This document shows positions 1 through 9,340 of a stretch of DNA of 64,000 nt, piece after piece (position 1 is the first letter of the stretch; each line of letters starts with the position of its first letter). Under the pieces are notes generated by a model. It saw only the letters and a list, made by a program, of their open reading frames with translations, was not told where the DNA came from and ran no database searches. This DNA is from Gammaproteobacteria bacterium (lineage in GTDB: Bacteria; Pseudomonadota; Gammaproteobacteria; Pseudomonadales; Cellvibrionaceae). The stretch is from assembly GCA_021151835.1 (NCBI GenBank), contig JAGKWO010000009.1:248001-312000 (forward strand), given 5' to 3'. The translations under genes and the position numbers were made by a program.

Positions 1-550
1 CTTGCATCAACATATCATCAGCGGTGATGTAGGGTTCGCACTCGGCGCCGTTGAGAATTAATGTATCAATGACTTGTGTGGATTTCGGGGCAAGTTTTAC
101 GGCGGTGGGAAAACCGGCGCCGCCTAATCCGGCCACTCCGGCAGCGCGAATTTTATCGAGCAATTCCAGGCGATCCAGCGCGCGAAAATCAGCGCACTCT
201 TTTTTTTCAATCCACGCATGCAAACCATCAGGCTGGATCACAATGGATTGCGCTGCAATTCCGGAAGGGTGGGGAATTGCCCGGTCTTCAATCGCGATAA
301 CCGTTCCGGAAGTGGAGGCGTGGGTATTCGCACTAAAAGTGCCATCGGCAGCGCCAATTAATTGCCCCGCTAACACGGTATCGCCAACCTGCACCACCGG
401 TTGGGCCGGGGTGCCCATATGCTGGTTCAATGGGATGACTAGTAGCGGCGGCAGGGGAATTTCGCCCAGCGGCAATTGCAGCGACTGGTTTTTATTTTCC
501 GGTGGATGAATGCCGCCGGGAATATCCCAAACTCTGATTAGGCTTGTCAT
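1..550 (-). CDS. rsxC: RnfC/RsxC electron-transport subunit, N-terminal part (runs off window)
   Basis: N-terminal 183 codons of the peripheral NADH-binding, iron-sulfur subunit of the Rnf (Rsx) ion-translocating ferredoxin:NAD+ oxidoreductase. Translating the minus strand from the ATG at 550-548 gives the family hallmarks GGIHPPENK near residue 12, GLGGAGFPTAVKL (the glycine-rich nucleotide-binding loop) and NGAECEPYITADD. The later ferredoxin-type 4Fe-4S part lies beyond the window edge. The start overlaps the stop of rsxB in an ATGA arrangement, so the two are probably translationally coupled. The gene is partial only because of the window boundary. Confidence 0.96.
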   Translation of the reverse strand, partial: MTSLIRVWDIPGGIHPPENKNQSLQLPLGEIPLPPLLVIPLNQHMGTPAQPVVQVGDTVLAGQLIGAADGTFSANTHASTSGTVIAIEDRAIPHPSGIAAQSIVIQPDGLHAWIEKKECADFRALDRLELLDKIRAAGVAGLGGAGFPTAVKLAPKSTQVIDTLILNGAECEPYITADDMLMQ

Positions 551-1197
551 CACGCGGCCTTTTCGTCGCTACTGGTGCGGCGGTCAGAAGCAATCACATT
601 GAGTTCGCTGGCCACAACATGGAAGAGCGGTTTCTGGTTGGTGGTGGGCAGCGTCCATTTCCAGGTGTCGAGATTGGTTTGCAGCGGCACCATATCAATG
701 CAATCCACCGGGCAGGGCTCCACACATAAATCGCACCCGGTACATTCATCAACGATGACAGTGTGCATATATTTGGCTGCGCCGAGGATGGCATCGGTCG
801 GGCAGGCCTGGATGCATTTGGTGCAGCCGATGCATTCGTCCTCGCGGATGAATGCCACTTTTTTTACATCCGAATATTCGCCGTGTTCGGCATCCAGCGA
901 TGGCGCGGGGACATCAAGCAAATCGGCGAGCGCGTTAATTGTGGCCTGGCCACCGGGCGGGCATTTGTTGATCGCTTCACCATCGACAATCGCCTGCGCA
1001 TAAGGCCTGCAACCGGGATGCCCGCATTGGCCGCATTGGGTTTGCGGCAGCAACGCGTCGATACGTTCGACGATGGGGTTGCTTTCCACTTTATATTTGA
1101 CGGCGGCAAAACCGAGGATTGCACCAAAGGCGGCCGATAAACCGCCCAATGCCAGGAGCGCGCTGAAGATGGGATTTTGCAGGATAAAATCGATCAT
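550..1197 (-). CDS. rsxB: RnfB/RsxB iron-sulfur subunit
   Basis: 215-aa iron-sulfur subunit of the Rnf complex, which passes electrons between ferredoxin and the membrane subunits. An N-terminal membrane anchor (about residues 5-28) is followed by the 4Fe-4S domain with CGQCGHPGC and a later Cys, then two ferredoxin CxxCxxCxxxC clusters (CIGCTKCIQACP and CTGCDLCVEPCP). Length is slightly above the E. coli protein (192 aa) because of a longer C-terminus. It lies 15 bp after rsxA and overlaps rsxC by one ATGA junction, giving the gene order rsxA-rsxB-rsxC. Confidence 0.97.
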   Translation of the reverse strand: MIDFILQNPIFSALLALGGLSAAFGAILGFAAVKYKVESNPIVERIDALLPQTQCGQCGHPGCRPYAQAIVDGEAINKCPPGGQATINALADLLDVPAPSLDAEHGEYSDVKKVAFIREDECIGCTKCIQACPTDAILGAAKYMHTVIVDECTGCDLCVEPCPVDCIDMVPLQTNLDTWKWTLPTTNQKPLFHVVASELNVIASDRRTSSDEKAA

Positions 1198-1212
1198 GGT
1201 TGCTCGCGATGA

Positions 1213-1803
1213 TTATTGCTGGCTAACCAGCCCGCCAAAACCGAGGAACGCCAGCGCCATCAACCCGGCAGTAATCATACCGATGGAGGCACCTTTAAAC
1301 GGCGCGGGCACATCGGCAACGGCAAGGCGTTCGCGCATGGCAGAAAACAGGATTAGCACCAGCGCAAATCCCAGCGAGCCGCCAAACCCGTAGAGCGTTG
1401 ATTCAAAGAAATTGTGGGCTTTCTGGGTATTCAATAGGGCCACACCCAGCACTGCACAATTCACGGTAATTAATGGCAGAAAAATGCCGAGCATGCGATA
1501 GAGCAGCGGGCTGGTTTTCTCCATAAACATTTTTACGAATTGCACGACGGCGGCGATAACCAAAATAAACGCGATAGTACGCAAATACTGCAAACCCAGT
1601 GGGGCGAGAACCCAGGTGTCCACCAGATAACTGCAAATCGACGCGAGGGTCATCACAAACATGGTTGCGCCGCCCATCCCGATAGCGCTTTCCAGTTTGT
1701 TGGAAACACCCATAAACGGACACAACCCGAGGAATTGCGCCAGCACAAAGTTGTTCACCAGTACCGTGCTGAGCAGAATGATGGCCAATTCGCTAAAAGT
1801 CAT
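1213..1803 (-). CDS. rsxA: RnfA/RsxA membrane subunit
   Basis: Integral membrane subunit of the Rnf complex. The protein from the ATG at 1803 is 196 aa (E. coli RsxA is 193) and begins MTFSELAIILLSTVLVNN, matching the family start. The open frame continues 29 codons further upstream, but that stretch is proline- and histidine-rich, lies in the repeat-containing spacer and is not part of the family. Six hydrophobic helices are visible, with the conserved NNFVLAQFLGLCPFMG segment in the first. First gene of the rsxABC order seen here. Confidence 0.96.
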   Translation of the reverse strand: MTFSELAIILLSTVLVNNFVLAQFLGLCPFMGVSNKLESAIGMGGATMFVMTLASICSYLVDTWVLAPLGLQYLRTIAFILVIAAVVQFVKMFMEKTSPLLYRMLGIFLPLITVNCAVLGVALLNTQKAHNFFESTLYGFGGSLGFALVLILFSAMRERLAVADVPAPFKGASIGMITAGLMALAFLGFGGLVSQQ

Positions 1804-1856
1804 GATGTGTTCTGCCGGGATAAACAGGGTTGTTTTTGAGTGTGGTGCATGAGGAT

Positions 1857-2056
1857 CCGTAGGTTGCTGGTGAGGAACGAACCGCAACATTCATAATCGC
1901 AAACCGCACAATGTATTTTAAATCACAATCGCAAGGATCGGGCTTTCGGTTTGCGCGGGGCGATGGGCATGTTGGGGTTCGTTCCTCAGCCGGCGCGGCC
2001 CGCCACAACCTACAATAGCGGTGTATTCCGACAAGGAGCGAACCCCAAACATTCAT
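1857..2056. repeat. Inverted-repeat element with three copies of a GTTCG-centred motif
   Basis: The spacer between rsxA and metG carries an imperfect inverted repeat. GTAGGTTG (1859-1866) faces CAACCTAC (2006-2013), and the 20-mer at 1969-1988 is repeated in inverse orientation at 1871-1890 with one mismatch. A third, weaker inverted copy sits at 2033-2052. The core TTGGGGTTCG also occurs at 17797-17806, so this is a dispersed family, probably a REP-like or MITE-like palindromic element. No transposase is present. It may serve as a transcription end for metG, but no U-tract is obvious. Confidence 0.6.
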
Positions 2057-2062
2057 GGGGAT

Positions 2063-4090
2063 TTACATCACCCGTTGCCCTGGCTTCGCACCACTGTGCG
2101 GTTCCAGTAAATACAATTCATTACCGCCGGGGCCTGCCGCCAACACCATACCTTCGCTCATGCCGAATTTCATTTTGCGCGGCTTGAGGTTAGCGACTAC
2201 CACTGTGAGTTTGCCCACCAGGTCTTCCGGTTTGTAGGCACTCTTGATACCCGAGAATACATTGCGTGTTTCACCGCCCAGATCCAAGGTCAGGCGCAGT
2301 AATTTATCCGAACCTTCCACATGCTCGGCATTCGCAATTAATGCAATCCGCAAATCCACTTTGGCAAAATCATCGAATTCAATTTCTGCTGCGATAGGTT
2401 CACCGCTTTTTTCGGCAGCCGGTATTTTTGCCGGTGTTGCGGCCGCAAGCGATTCTTTACCCGCTTCAATCATCGCATCCACTTTGTCTTTTTCCACGCG
2501 CGTTAACAGTGGTTTGAATTCGTTAATTGTTTCACCGGAGCGGAAACTGATGGGCGCATTCCAGCTTAATGTTTCACCAAGGAATTGTTCTGCGTCGTTT
2601 GTTAATGCAGGCAACACCGGTTTCAAATACGTCAGCAACGCGCGGAACATATTAATGCCGAGTGTGCATACCGCTTGCGTTTGCGCTTCGGCGCCTGCTT
2701 GCTTGGCAAGTTTCCATGGCTCTTGCGTGGCGATGTATTCGTTAGCGGCATCGGCCAACGCCATAATTTCGCGCATGGCTTTGCTGTAATCGCGGGATTC
2801 GTAGTAGTTGGCGATAGTTTCGCCTGCATCGACAAACTGTTGCCACAGCGCCTTATCAGCAATTTCAGTTGCCAATACACCACCGGCATTATTAATAAAT
2901 TTCGCTGTGCGGCTGGCGATATTTACTACTTTACCAACCAGATCCGAATTCACGCGCTGGATAAAATCCTCCAGGTTCAAATCGATATCATCCACATTGC
3001 TGGTGAGTTTTGCGGCAAAGTAATAACGCAAATATTCCGGATTCAAATGATCGAGGTAAGTGCGCGCATTAATAAAAGTACCGCGCGATTTACTCATCTT
3101 GGTACCGTTCACGGTTAAGAATCCGTGTACACAAATTTTGCTCGGCGTGCGCAAATTGGCGGAGTGCAACATCGCGGGCCAGAACAGCGCATGGAAATTC
3201 ACGATGTCCTTGCCGATAAAGTGATACACCTCGGCGGTGGAATCCGGTTTCCAATATTCCTGCCAGTCTCCACCGGTTTTATCCAACAGATTTTTCAAGC
3301 TGGCGATATAGCCGATAGGTGCATCCAGCCACACATAAAAATATTTACCGGGTTCACCGGGAATTTCAAAACCGAAGTAGGGGGCATCGCGGGAAATGTC
3401 CCACTCCTGCAAACCGGCGTCCAGCCATTCGGCCATTTTGTTGGCGACTTCATCTTGCAAGTGGCCGGCGCGGGTCCAGTTTTTCAGGAAGTCGCTAAAG
3501 GCGGGCAGGGTGAAGAAAAAGTGTTCGGAATCTTTGGCGATCGGGGTTGCGCCGGAGATTGCTGATTTCGGGTTAATCAAATCCATCGGTGAATAAGTCG
3601 CGCCGCATTTCTCGCAGTTATCGCCGTATTGGTCTTCGCTTTTACATTTGGGGCAGGTGCCTTTGATATAACGGTCCGCGAGGAATAATTGTTTTTCCGG
3701 GTCATAAGCCTGGGTGATCGCACGGGTCGCGATATGGCCATTGGCTTTCAAGCGGCTGTAAATCAGGTTGGATAACTCGCGGTTTTCATCCGAATGGGTC
3801 GAGTGGTAGTTATCGAAGCCGATATTAAACGCCGCAAAATCAGCCTCATGCTCGGCTTTGATATTGGCGATTTGTTGTTCGGCGGAATGCCCCAATTGCT
3901 CGGCTTTCAACATGATCGCGGTGCCGTGGGCATCATCGGCACACACATACGTACAATCCACCCCGCGCAGTTTCTGGAAGCGCACCCAAATATCCGTCTG
4001 GATATATTCCACCAGGTGACCGAGGTGAATCGAACCATTGGCGTAAGGTAAGGCGCTGGTAACGAGAATTTTGCGTGGTGTTTGGGTCAT
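2063..4090 (-). CDS. metG: Methionyl-tRNA synthetase
   Basis: Class I synthetase that charges tRNA-Met; 675 aa from the ATG at 4090 (E. coli 677). The open frame extends 20 codons upstream, but MTQTPRKILVTSALPYANG is the family N-terminus. The HIGH signature appears as HLGH in the first 25 residues, the zinc knuckle as CPKC...CEKC around residues 146-162, and the KMSKS loop as KMSKSRGTF near residue 333. The C-terminal roughly 110 residues form the EMAPII/Trbp111-like tRNA-binding domain (VDLRIA... GMSEGMVLAA) typical of the dimeric enzyme. Confidence 0.98.
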   Translation of the reverse strand: MTQTPRKILVTSALPYANGSIHLGHLVEYIQTDIWVRFQKLRGVDCTYVCADDAHGTAIMLKAEQLGHSAEQQIANIKAEHEADFAAFNIGFDNYHSTHSDENRELSNLIYSRLKANGHIATRAITQAYDPEKQLFLADRYIKGTCPKCKSEDQYGDNCEKCGATYSPMDLINPKSAISGATPIAKDSEHFFFTLPAFSDFLKNWTRAGHLQDEVANKMAEWLDAGLQEWDISRDAPYFGFEIPGEPGKYFYVWLDAPIGYIASLKNLLDKTGGDWQEYWKPDSTAEVYHFIGKDIVNFHALFWPAMLHSANLRTPSKICVHGFLTVNGTKMSKSRGTFINARTYLDHLNPEYLRYYFAAKLTSNVDDIDLNLEDFIQRVNSDLVGKVVNIASRTAKFINNAGGVLATEIADKALWQQFVDAGETIANYYESRDYSKAMREIMALADAANEYIATQEPWKLAKQAGAEAQTQAVCTLGINMFRALLTYLKPVLPALTNDAEQFLGETLSWNAPISFRSGETINEFKPLLTRVEKDKVDAMIEAGKESLAAATPAKIPAAEKSGEPIAAEIEFDDFAKVDLRIALIANAEHVEGSDKLLRLTLDLGGETRNVFSGIKSAYKPEDLVGKLTVVVANLKPRKMKFGMSEGMVLAAGPGGNELYLLEPHSGAKPGQRVM

Positions 4091-4324
4091 AGCGTGAAAA
4101 CCTGTCGAATGTCGGGACGAGCGCCAAAAGAAAAGCGGGTGGCGCCACAAAAAAGGTGGCGAACTATAGCATTTTTCGCAAGTGCTTTCAGGATCTACGC
4201 GCTATTGGTTGTTTCTTCACCAAACGGCTGCTATTAATAAACGGGCAAGTAACTACTAACCTGGCAATAACCACTAACCTGGCAAGTAACAACCATCACA
4301 CTGTATTAATAAAAGGGGAAGGCT

Positions 4325-4684
4325 ATGGATGAAAACCAAACACCGAATACTGAAATCGTTCCCGCTGTCTCGCAAGATGCCAAAAACCTGGTACTGCTGT
4401 TATGGCTCGGGACGATCTTTTTTGGCTTTATTCCGGGGTTAGTGTTGTACCTGGCGAAAAAGGACGATGCCTATGTGCTGGATCAAAGCAAAGAAGCACT
4501 CAATTGGTCGATCACTGCATTGATCGGGTATGTCGCCGGTTTGATATTGACGATTATTTTAATTGGTGCGCTGGTGATCGCTGCGGTGGGAATTTGCCAT
4601 CTGGTGTTTTCCATTCTGGGCGTGATCGCCGCCACCAGCGGCAAGCCATTCCGTGTTCCATTTGCACTGCGTTTGATTAAATAA
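4325..4684 (+). CDS. DUF4870-family membrane protein
   Basis: 119-aa protein with a polar N-terminus, then KNLVLLLWLGTIFFGFIPGL, a short loop containing the DQSKEALNWSI motif characteristic of DUF4870 (Tic20-like) proteins, and two further hydrophobic helices. A clear ribosome-binding site (AAAAGGGGAAGG) precedes the ATG. Function is unknown. The upstream region 4247-4292 holds short tandem copies of CTAACCTGGCAA. It stands alone; the next gene is 330 bp away behind a hairpin. Confidence 0.85.
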   Translation: MDENQTPNTEIVPAVSQDAKNLVLLLWLGTIFFGFIPGLVLYLAKKDDAYVLDQSKEALNWSITALIGYVAGLILTIILIGALVIAAVGICHLVFSILGVIAATSGKPFRVPFALRLIK

Positions 4685-4701
4685 CTTGCCCGATAATTAA
4701 G

Positions 4702-4730
4702 CGCACAGACAGATCACGCCTGTCTGTGCG
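4702..4730 (+). terminator. Perfect 11-bp hairpin downstream of the DUF4870 gene
   Basis: CGCACAGACAG (4702-4712) and CTGTCTGTGCG (4720-4730) form a perfect stem with a 7-nt loop, 17 bp after the stop codon. The downstream U-tract is weak (TTGCCC), so intrinsic termination is plausible but not certain. The remainder of the 4731-5016 spacer is AT-rich, and I see no gene in it; the promoter of the hybrid kinase operon probably lies there. Confidence 0.5.
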
Positions 4731-5016
4731 TTGCCCGTCCTGCCCCTGCGATGCCTTCAATAATGCATTTCCCCTTTTGGAAACAGATTTACCTGAAATT
4801 GCAAAATTTACAATTTTGACGACAATTTGGCGGTCCCGTGCTTCAATAACGCCGCTTTTTTACCGGTCCCGTCGTTTGTAAAATTCGCTGATCCCTGCTG
4901 CTCGTCATCATTTCAGCATCACAAAAACCTTGGCGCGACTCGTGCTAATGACTTTCTTTCTTAATAGTGCACTCGTCAAAACCATAACAATTGATTAGTT
5001 AACGAATGGAATTGCC

Positions 5017-8000
5017 ATGGCCCCATCATCCCCTGTAGATCAACGCTCATTTCGTCGCATCCTCGCACGCAATATCATCCTGCCGCTGGTGTTGGGGGTG
5101 ATTAACGCTGCTGTTTTTATTGTGCTGATTGTATTTTTATTAAATGCCTTCCGTTGGGTCGAGCACACCGAATCAGTGCTGGCAAAATCCAATGAGGTAT
5201 CGCGCTTGATGGTTGATATGCAAACCGGTCTGCGCGGCTTTTTGATCACCGGTGAAGAGCCGTACCTCGGGATTTACCGCCTTGCACGGCCCAAGATCGC
5301 GCCGGAGATAACCACCCTGCGCGAGTTGGTCGGCGATAACAAAACCCAAGTGGAGCGTTTGCGGCGCATAGAATCCATGCATGCCGAATGGGTCAGTTAC
5401 AGCGAACAGGCCATAGAGTTACGGCGCCGCAATGGCGATTACACGAAGCTGGTCAGCAGTCGCGGGCAGCAGGAATTCAATGAAATTCGCCGCGAGTTTT
5501 CTGACTTCCAGGATATGGAAAATAATTTCCTGATTACGCGCCGCGAAGATGCGCGTTCGGTAACCACCGTCGCCATTATCAGTTATTTAATATTGATGGG
5601 GATCGCTACCGGCTTATTGAGCTATTTCGGGCGTCGCGAGTTGGTCAAGCTCTCCACTACCTATAACGATTCGCTTGCCGAGCGCCATCACCACGCTGAA
5701 ATACTTGAACAACAAAACTGGCAGCGGGCAGGGCAAGCGCGGCTCGCGGAGCAAACCATTGGCCAGGCGGTTATCGGCTCACTGGGCCAAATTACCCTGA
5801 ATTTTCTGGTGGGTTATCTGGGAGCAGCGGCGGGGGCTTTTTATGCGCGCCGCAATGGTGGCGTCCAGCGTATTGCCTGCTACGGCTTCCGCCAGGATAT
5901 TGCCGATGCCGGGCAAACATTGGATACGGGCGAAAGCCTGGTGGAACAAGCGTTGATATCCCATCGCATTATTGAATTAAATGATGTTCCTGCTGATTAC
6001 GTAAAAATCAATTCCGGGTTGGGTGAAGCCACTCCGCGTTACCTGGTGGTGGTACCCGTCGCGCACGATGGCCAAACCAATGGTGTGATTGAATTGGGTT
6101 TCCTGCGGGCCCCGGCTGCGCGTGATATTGAATTCCTGAAACTGGTTGCACCGAATATTGGCAATTCGCTGGAAATGGCCTTAAACCGTCGCCGCCTGCA
6201 AGATTTATTGGAAGAAACCCAACAGCTCAATGAAGAACTGCAAGTGCAGCAGGAAGAATTGCGCACGGCGAACGAGGAGCTTGAGGAGCAATCGCGCATC
6301 CTGGAAGAATCCCAGGCGCTGCTTGAAAACCAGAAAGCGGAACTGGAACAAACGAATGATAAATTGATTGATCAGGCCGTAATACTCGATCAAAAAAATA
6401 CCGCGCTTAATGCGATCCAGATCGAACTTGAAGCGCGCGCTGAGGATTTGCAGCGCGCAAGCAAATACAAATCGGAATTCCTCGCCAACATGTCCCATGA
6501 ACTGCGCACACCGTTAAACAGTTCGATGATCCTGGCCAAATTATTAGCGGAAAATGCCAAAGGCAACCTCAACCAGGAACAGGTGCAATTTGCCAACAGT
6601 ATTTATTCCGCGGGTAATGATTTACTGAATTTGATTAACGATATCCTCGACATTTCCAAAGTCGAAGCGGGCAAGCTGGAGCTTGCGCCCGAGACCATTC
6701 CATTGCGGCGTTTGGTTGATTCCTTGCGTTTGACATTTGAGCCCCTGGCAATACAAAAACATTTGCAGTTCTCTGCCACTATCGAAGCCGATGCACCCTT
6801 ATCAATTTTTACGGATCATCAACGGCTCGAACAAATCCTGAAAAACCTGCTCTCCAACGCGATTAAATTTACCGAGCAAGGCCACATCAATATTTCCATC
6901 GCGCCGCATTCACAAGGCGCGGTTGCTTTTGCGGTAACGGATTCCGGTATCGGCATTGCCACGGAGCACCAGTCGCTGATATTTGAAGCATTCCAGCAAG
7001 CCGATGGCAGTATCAGTCGCCGTTATGGCGGCACCGGGCTTGGCCTTTCCATTTCGCGTGACCTTGCCAGTTTGTTAGGCGGTAGCATTAGTGTGCAAAG
7101 TACGCCGGGTGCAGGAAGTACGTTTACATTAATACTACCGCTGGAATTAGCGATAGAAAAAGAGCAGGAATCCGCGCAGCACAGCGCGCCAACATTATCG
7201 CCAGCTACCGTTACTGTTCCGGCGTCGCCCATTGAAAAAAACCAGCCTGAAAAAATGGCTGCGGCAAAACGGTTTTTTGATGATGACCGCGATAAAACTG
7301 TTGAAGCCAGCCGTTCGGTTTTGATTATTGAGGACGATGCCGATTTTGCCAGCATCTTGTATGACCTCGCCCATGAATTGAAATACCGGTGCCTGATCGC
7401 TGAAACGGCGGCAGAAGGTTTGCAACTGGCCAATGATTTATTACCGGATGCTATTTTGCTGGATATCGGTTTGCCCGATTTGTCAGGGATGAATGTACTG
7501 CAAAAATTAAAAACCAATCCGTTGACTCGCCACATCCCGGTGCACATAGTTTCTGCGGCTGACCGCACGGAGGCAGCCTTGCAAATGGGCGCCGTTGGCT
7601 ATGCGATTAAACCGACAACGCGCGATCACCTGAAAGAAGTATTCGATAAACTGGAAGATAAACTCACGCGCAAAGTTAAACGTGTGTTGCTGGTGGAAGA
7701 TGATGCGTTACAACGGCAAAGTGTAGTGAAACTGATTGGTGATGAAGATATCGAAATCACCGCAGTAGAACGCGGTGAAGAAGCGATTGAATTGCTGCAA
7801 AACACGATTTTCGATTGCATGATCATCGACCTTAAATTGCCGGATATGCAGGGCCATGAATTATTGCAGCGCATGTCCGTGGAAAATATTTGTTGCTTCC
7901 CGCCGGTGATTGTCTACACCGGCCGCAACCTGACACGCGCTGAAGAAAATGAACTGCTCAAGTATTCGCGCTCAATCATTATTAAAGGTGCGCGGTCACC

Positions 8001-8493
8001 CGAGCGCTTGCTGGATGAAGTGACCCTGTTTTTGCATAAAGTGGAATCGGAATTATCCAGCGAACGCCAAAGCATGTTAAAGACGGTGCGCAGCCGTGAT
8101 CGTGTGCTGGAAGGACGGCGTATCCTGTTGGTCGACGATGACATGCGCAATATATTTGCCTTGACCGGTGCGCTCGAACAAAAAGGTGCCATTGTTGAAA
8201 TTGCACGCAATGGTGTTGAGTCACTCGAAAAGTTGAATGAAGTTGCCGATATTGATTTGGTATTGATGGACGTCATGATGCCGGTCATGGATGGGCTTGA
8301 AGCCATGCGCCATATTCGCGCGGATGCTCGCTTCCAGAAATTGCCGATTATCGCAATCACGGCCAAGGCAATGAAAGATGACCAGGAACAATGCCTGAAA
8401 GCGGGGGCATCGGATTACCTCGCCAAACCGATTGATGTGGACCGGCTTTATTCGTTGTTGCGCGTATGGATGCCGACCATTGATCGCCTATAG
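5017..8493 (+). CDS. Hybrid histidine kinase (CHASE3-GAF-HisKA-HATPase-REC-REC-REC)
   Basis: 1158-aa membrane sensor kinase. Two transmembrane helices (about 19-43 and 187-207) bracket a CHASE3-type helical sensor (MQTGLRGFLITGEEPYL). A GAF-like domain (about 235-385), a long coiled coil (395-485), and a HisKA domain with phospho-acceptor His494 in MSHELRTPLN follow. The HATPase has N, G1 and G2 boxes (NLLSNAIKFTE, DSGIGI, GGTGLGLSI). Three receiver domains carry candidate phosphorylated Asp816, Asp938 and Asp1085 (LVLMDVMMPVMDG). CHASE3 plus GAF and multiple receivers followed by cheR and cheB suggests a multi-input phosphorelay hub. The stimulus cannot be told from sequence. First gene of a four-gene operon. 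Confidence 0.93.
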   Translation: MAPSSPVDQRSFRRILARNIILPLVLGVINAAVFIVLIVFLLNAFRWVEHTESVLAKSNEVSRLMVDMQTGLRGFLITGEEPYLGIYRLARPKIAPEITTLRELVGDNKTQVERLRRIESMHAEWVSYSEQAIELRRRNGDYTKLVSSRGQQEFNEIRREFSDFQDMENNFLITRREDARSVTTVAIISYLILMGIATGLLSYFGRRELVKLSTTYNDSLAERHHHAEILEQQNWQRAGQARLAEQTIGQAVIGSLGQITLNFLVGYLGAAAGAFYARRNGGVQRIACYGFRQDIADAGQTLDTGESLVEQALISHRIIELNDVPADYVKINSGLGEATPRYLVVVPVAHDGQTNGVIELGFLRAPAARDIEFLKLVAPNIGNSLEMALNRRRLQDLLEETQQLNEELQVQQEELRTANEELEEQSRILEESQALLENQKAELEQTNDKLIDQAVILDQKNTALNAIQIELEARAEDLQRASKYKSEFLANMSHELRTPLNSSMILAKLLAENAKGNLNQEQVQFANSIYSAGNDLLNLINDILDISKVEAGKLELAPETIPLRRLVDSLRLTFEPLAIQKHLQFSATIEADAPLSIFTDHQRLEQILKNLLSNAIKFTEQGHINISIAPHSQGAVAFAVTDSGIGIATEHQSLIFEAFQQADGSISRRYGGTGLGLSISRDLASLLGGSISVQSTPGAGSTFTLILPLELAIEKEQESAQHSAPTLSPATVTVPASPIEKNQPEKMAAAKRFFDDDRDKTVEASRSVLIIEDDADFASILYDLAHELKYRCLIAETAAEGLQLANDLLPDAILLDIGLPDLSGMNVLQKLKTNPLTRHIPVHIVSAADRTEAALQMGAVGYAIKPTTRDHLKEVFDKLEDKLTRKVKRVLLVEDDALQRQSVVKLIGDEDIEITAVERGEEAIELLQNTIFDCMIIDLKLPDMQGHELLQRMSVENICCFPPVIVYTGRNLTRAEENELLKYSRSIIIKGARSPERLLDEVTLFLHKVESELSSERQSMLKTVRSRDRVLEGRRILLVDDDMRNIFALTGALEQKGAIVEIARNGVESLEKLNEVADIDLVLMDVMMPVMDGLEAMRHIRADARFQKLPIIAITAKAMKDDQEQCLKAGASDYLAKPIDVDRLYSLLRVWMPTIDRL

Positions 8494-8508
8494 CCGGAAT
8501 AGTATTTA

Positions 8509-9330
8509 ATGAATAACCCCAACAGTATTGACATCGAACTGAAATTATTAATTGAGGCCATCTACCTCAAATACAGTTACGATTTCCGCAACTATGCCGG
8601 CGCCTCGCAAAAGCGCCGCATATTGCACGCCATGACCCAAATGCATTGCGAATCCATTTCGGAACTCCAGGCAAAGGTATTGCATGATCCGGATACGTTC
8701 ATGGAGTTACTGCAATACCTGACGATTCCAACCACGGAAATGTTTCGCGATCCGGATTATTTCCTTGCATTGCGTGAACAAGTGGTGCCCTTCCTGAAAA
8801 CCTATCCATCGCTAAAAATATGGATCGCCGGTTGCAGCACCGGTGAAGAACTGTATTCGATGGCGATCCTGTTAAAAGAAGAGGGGTTGCTGGAGCGCAG
8901 TATTATTTACGCAACAGATATCAATCCGCATTCGCTGGATAAAGCCAAGAAAGGCATTTTTTCACTCGACCGTGTGCGTAATTACACGGCAAATTATCAG
9001 GCCGCCGGTGGGAAAAAATCGTTTTCCGATTATTACACCGCCGCTTATGACAGTGTGCTGTTTGATCGCAGCTTGTGTGAAAACGTGAGTTTTGCCGATC
9101 ACAGCCTCGCCACCGATAGCGTGTTTTCGGAAACGCATCTTATCTGTTGCCGCAACGTGATGATTTATTTTAATCAGGATTTGCAGGAGCGGGCCCTGGG
9201 TTTATTCCATGAATCCTTATGCCATCGCGGTTTCCTCGGCCTGGGGAGCAAGGAGAGTATTGATTTTTCCAGCCATGCCAATCACTTTGAGCCTTTGGTG
9301 AAATCCCAACGCATTTATCGTAAATGCTAG
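8509..9330 (+). CDS. CheR-type protein glutamate methyltransferase
   Basis: 273-aa CheR homologue. An N-terminal helical domain precedes a SAM-dependent methyltransferase domain with GCSTGEE (about 108-114), IYATDINPHSLDKA and the ICCRNVMIYFN motif typical of CheR. CheR methylates glutamates of chemoreceptors using S-adenosylmethionine. It lies 15 bp after the hybrid kinase and 10 bp before a CheB-like gene. No chemoreceptor, CheA or CheW gene occurs in this window, so the substrate may be the sensor kinase itself or a remote receptor; this is inference. Confidence 0.93.
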   Translation: MNNPNSIDIELKLLIEAIYLKYSYDFRNYAGASQKRRILHAMTQMHCESISELQAKVLHDPDTFMELLQYLTIPTTEMFRDPDYFLALREQVVPFLKTYPSLKIWIAGCSTGEELYSMAILLKEEGLLERSIIYATDINPHSLDKAKKGIFSLDRVRNYTANYQAAGGKKSFSDYYTAAYDSVLFDRSLCENVSFADHSLATDSVFSETHLICCRNVMIYFNQDLQERALGLFHESLCHRGFLGLGSKESIDFSSHANHFEPLVKSQRIYRKC

Positions 9331-9340
9331 GTGAATTTCT

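Noticed and set aside
1804..1890. N-terminal extension of RsxA to 225 residues
   Set aside because: The extension is low-complexity, overlaps the repeat element, and the family start is at 1803.
4247..4292. Short tandem CTAACCTGGCAA copies before the DUF4870 gene
   Set aside because: Only two to three imperfect units; too short to call a repeat array or a CRISPR-like structure.
4151..4324. Riboswitch upstream of metG
   Set aside because: No SAM- or T-box-like conserved elements are visible in the leader, and T-boxes are not expected in gammaproteobacteria.
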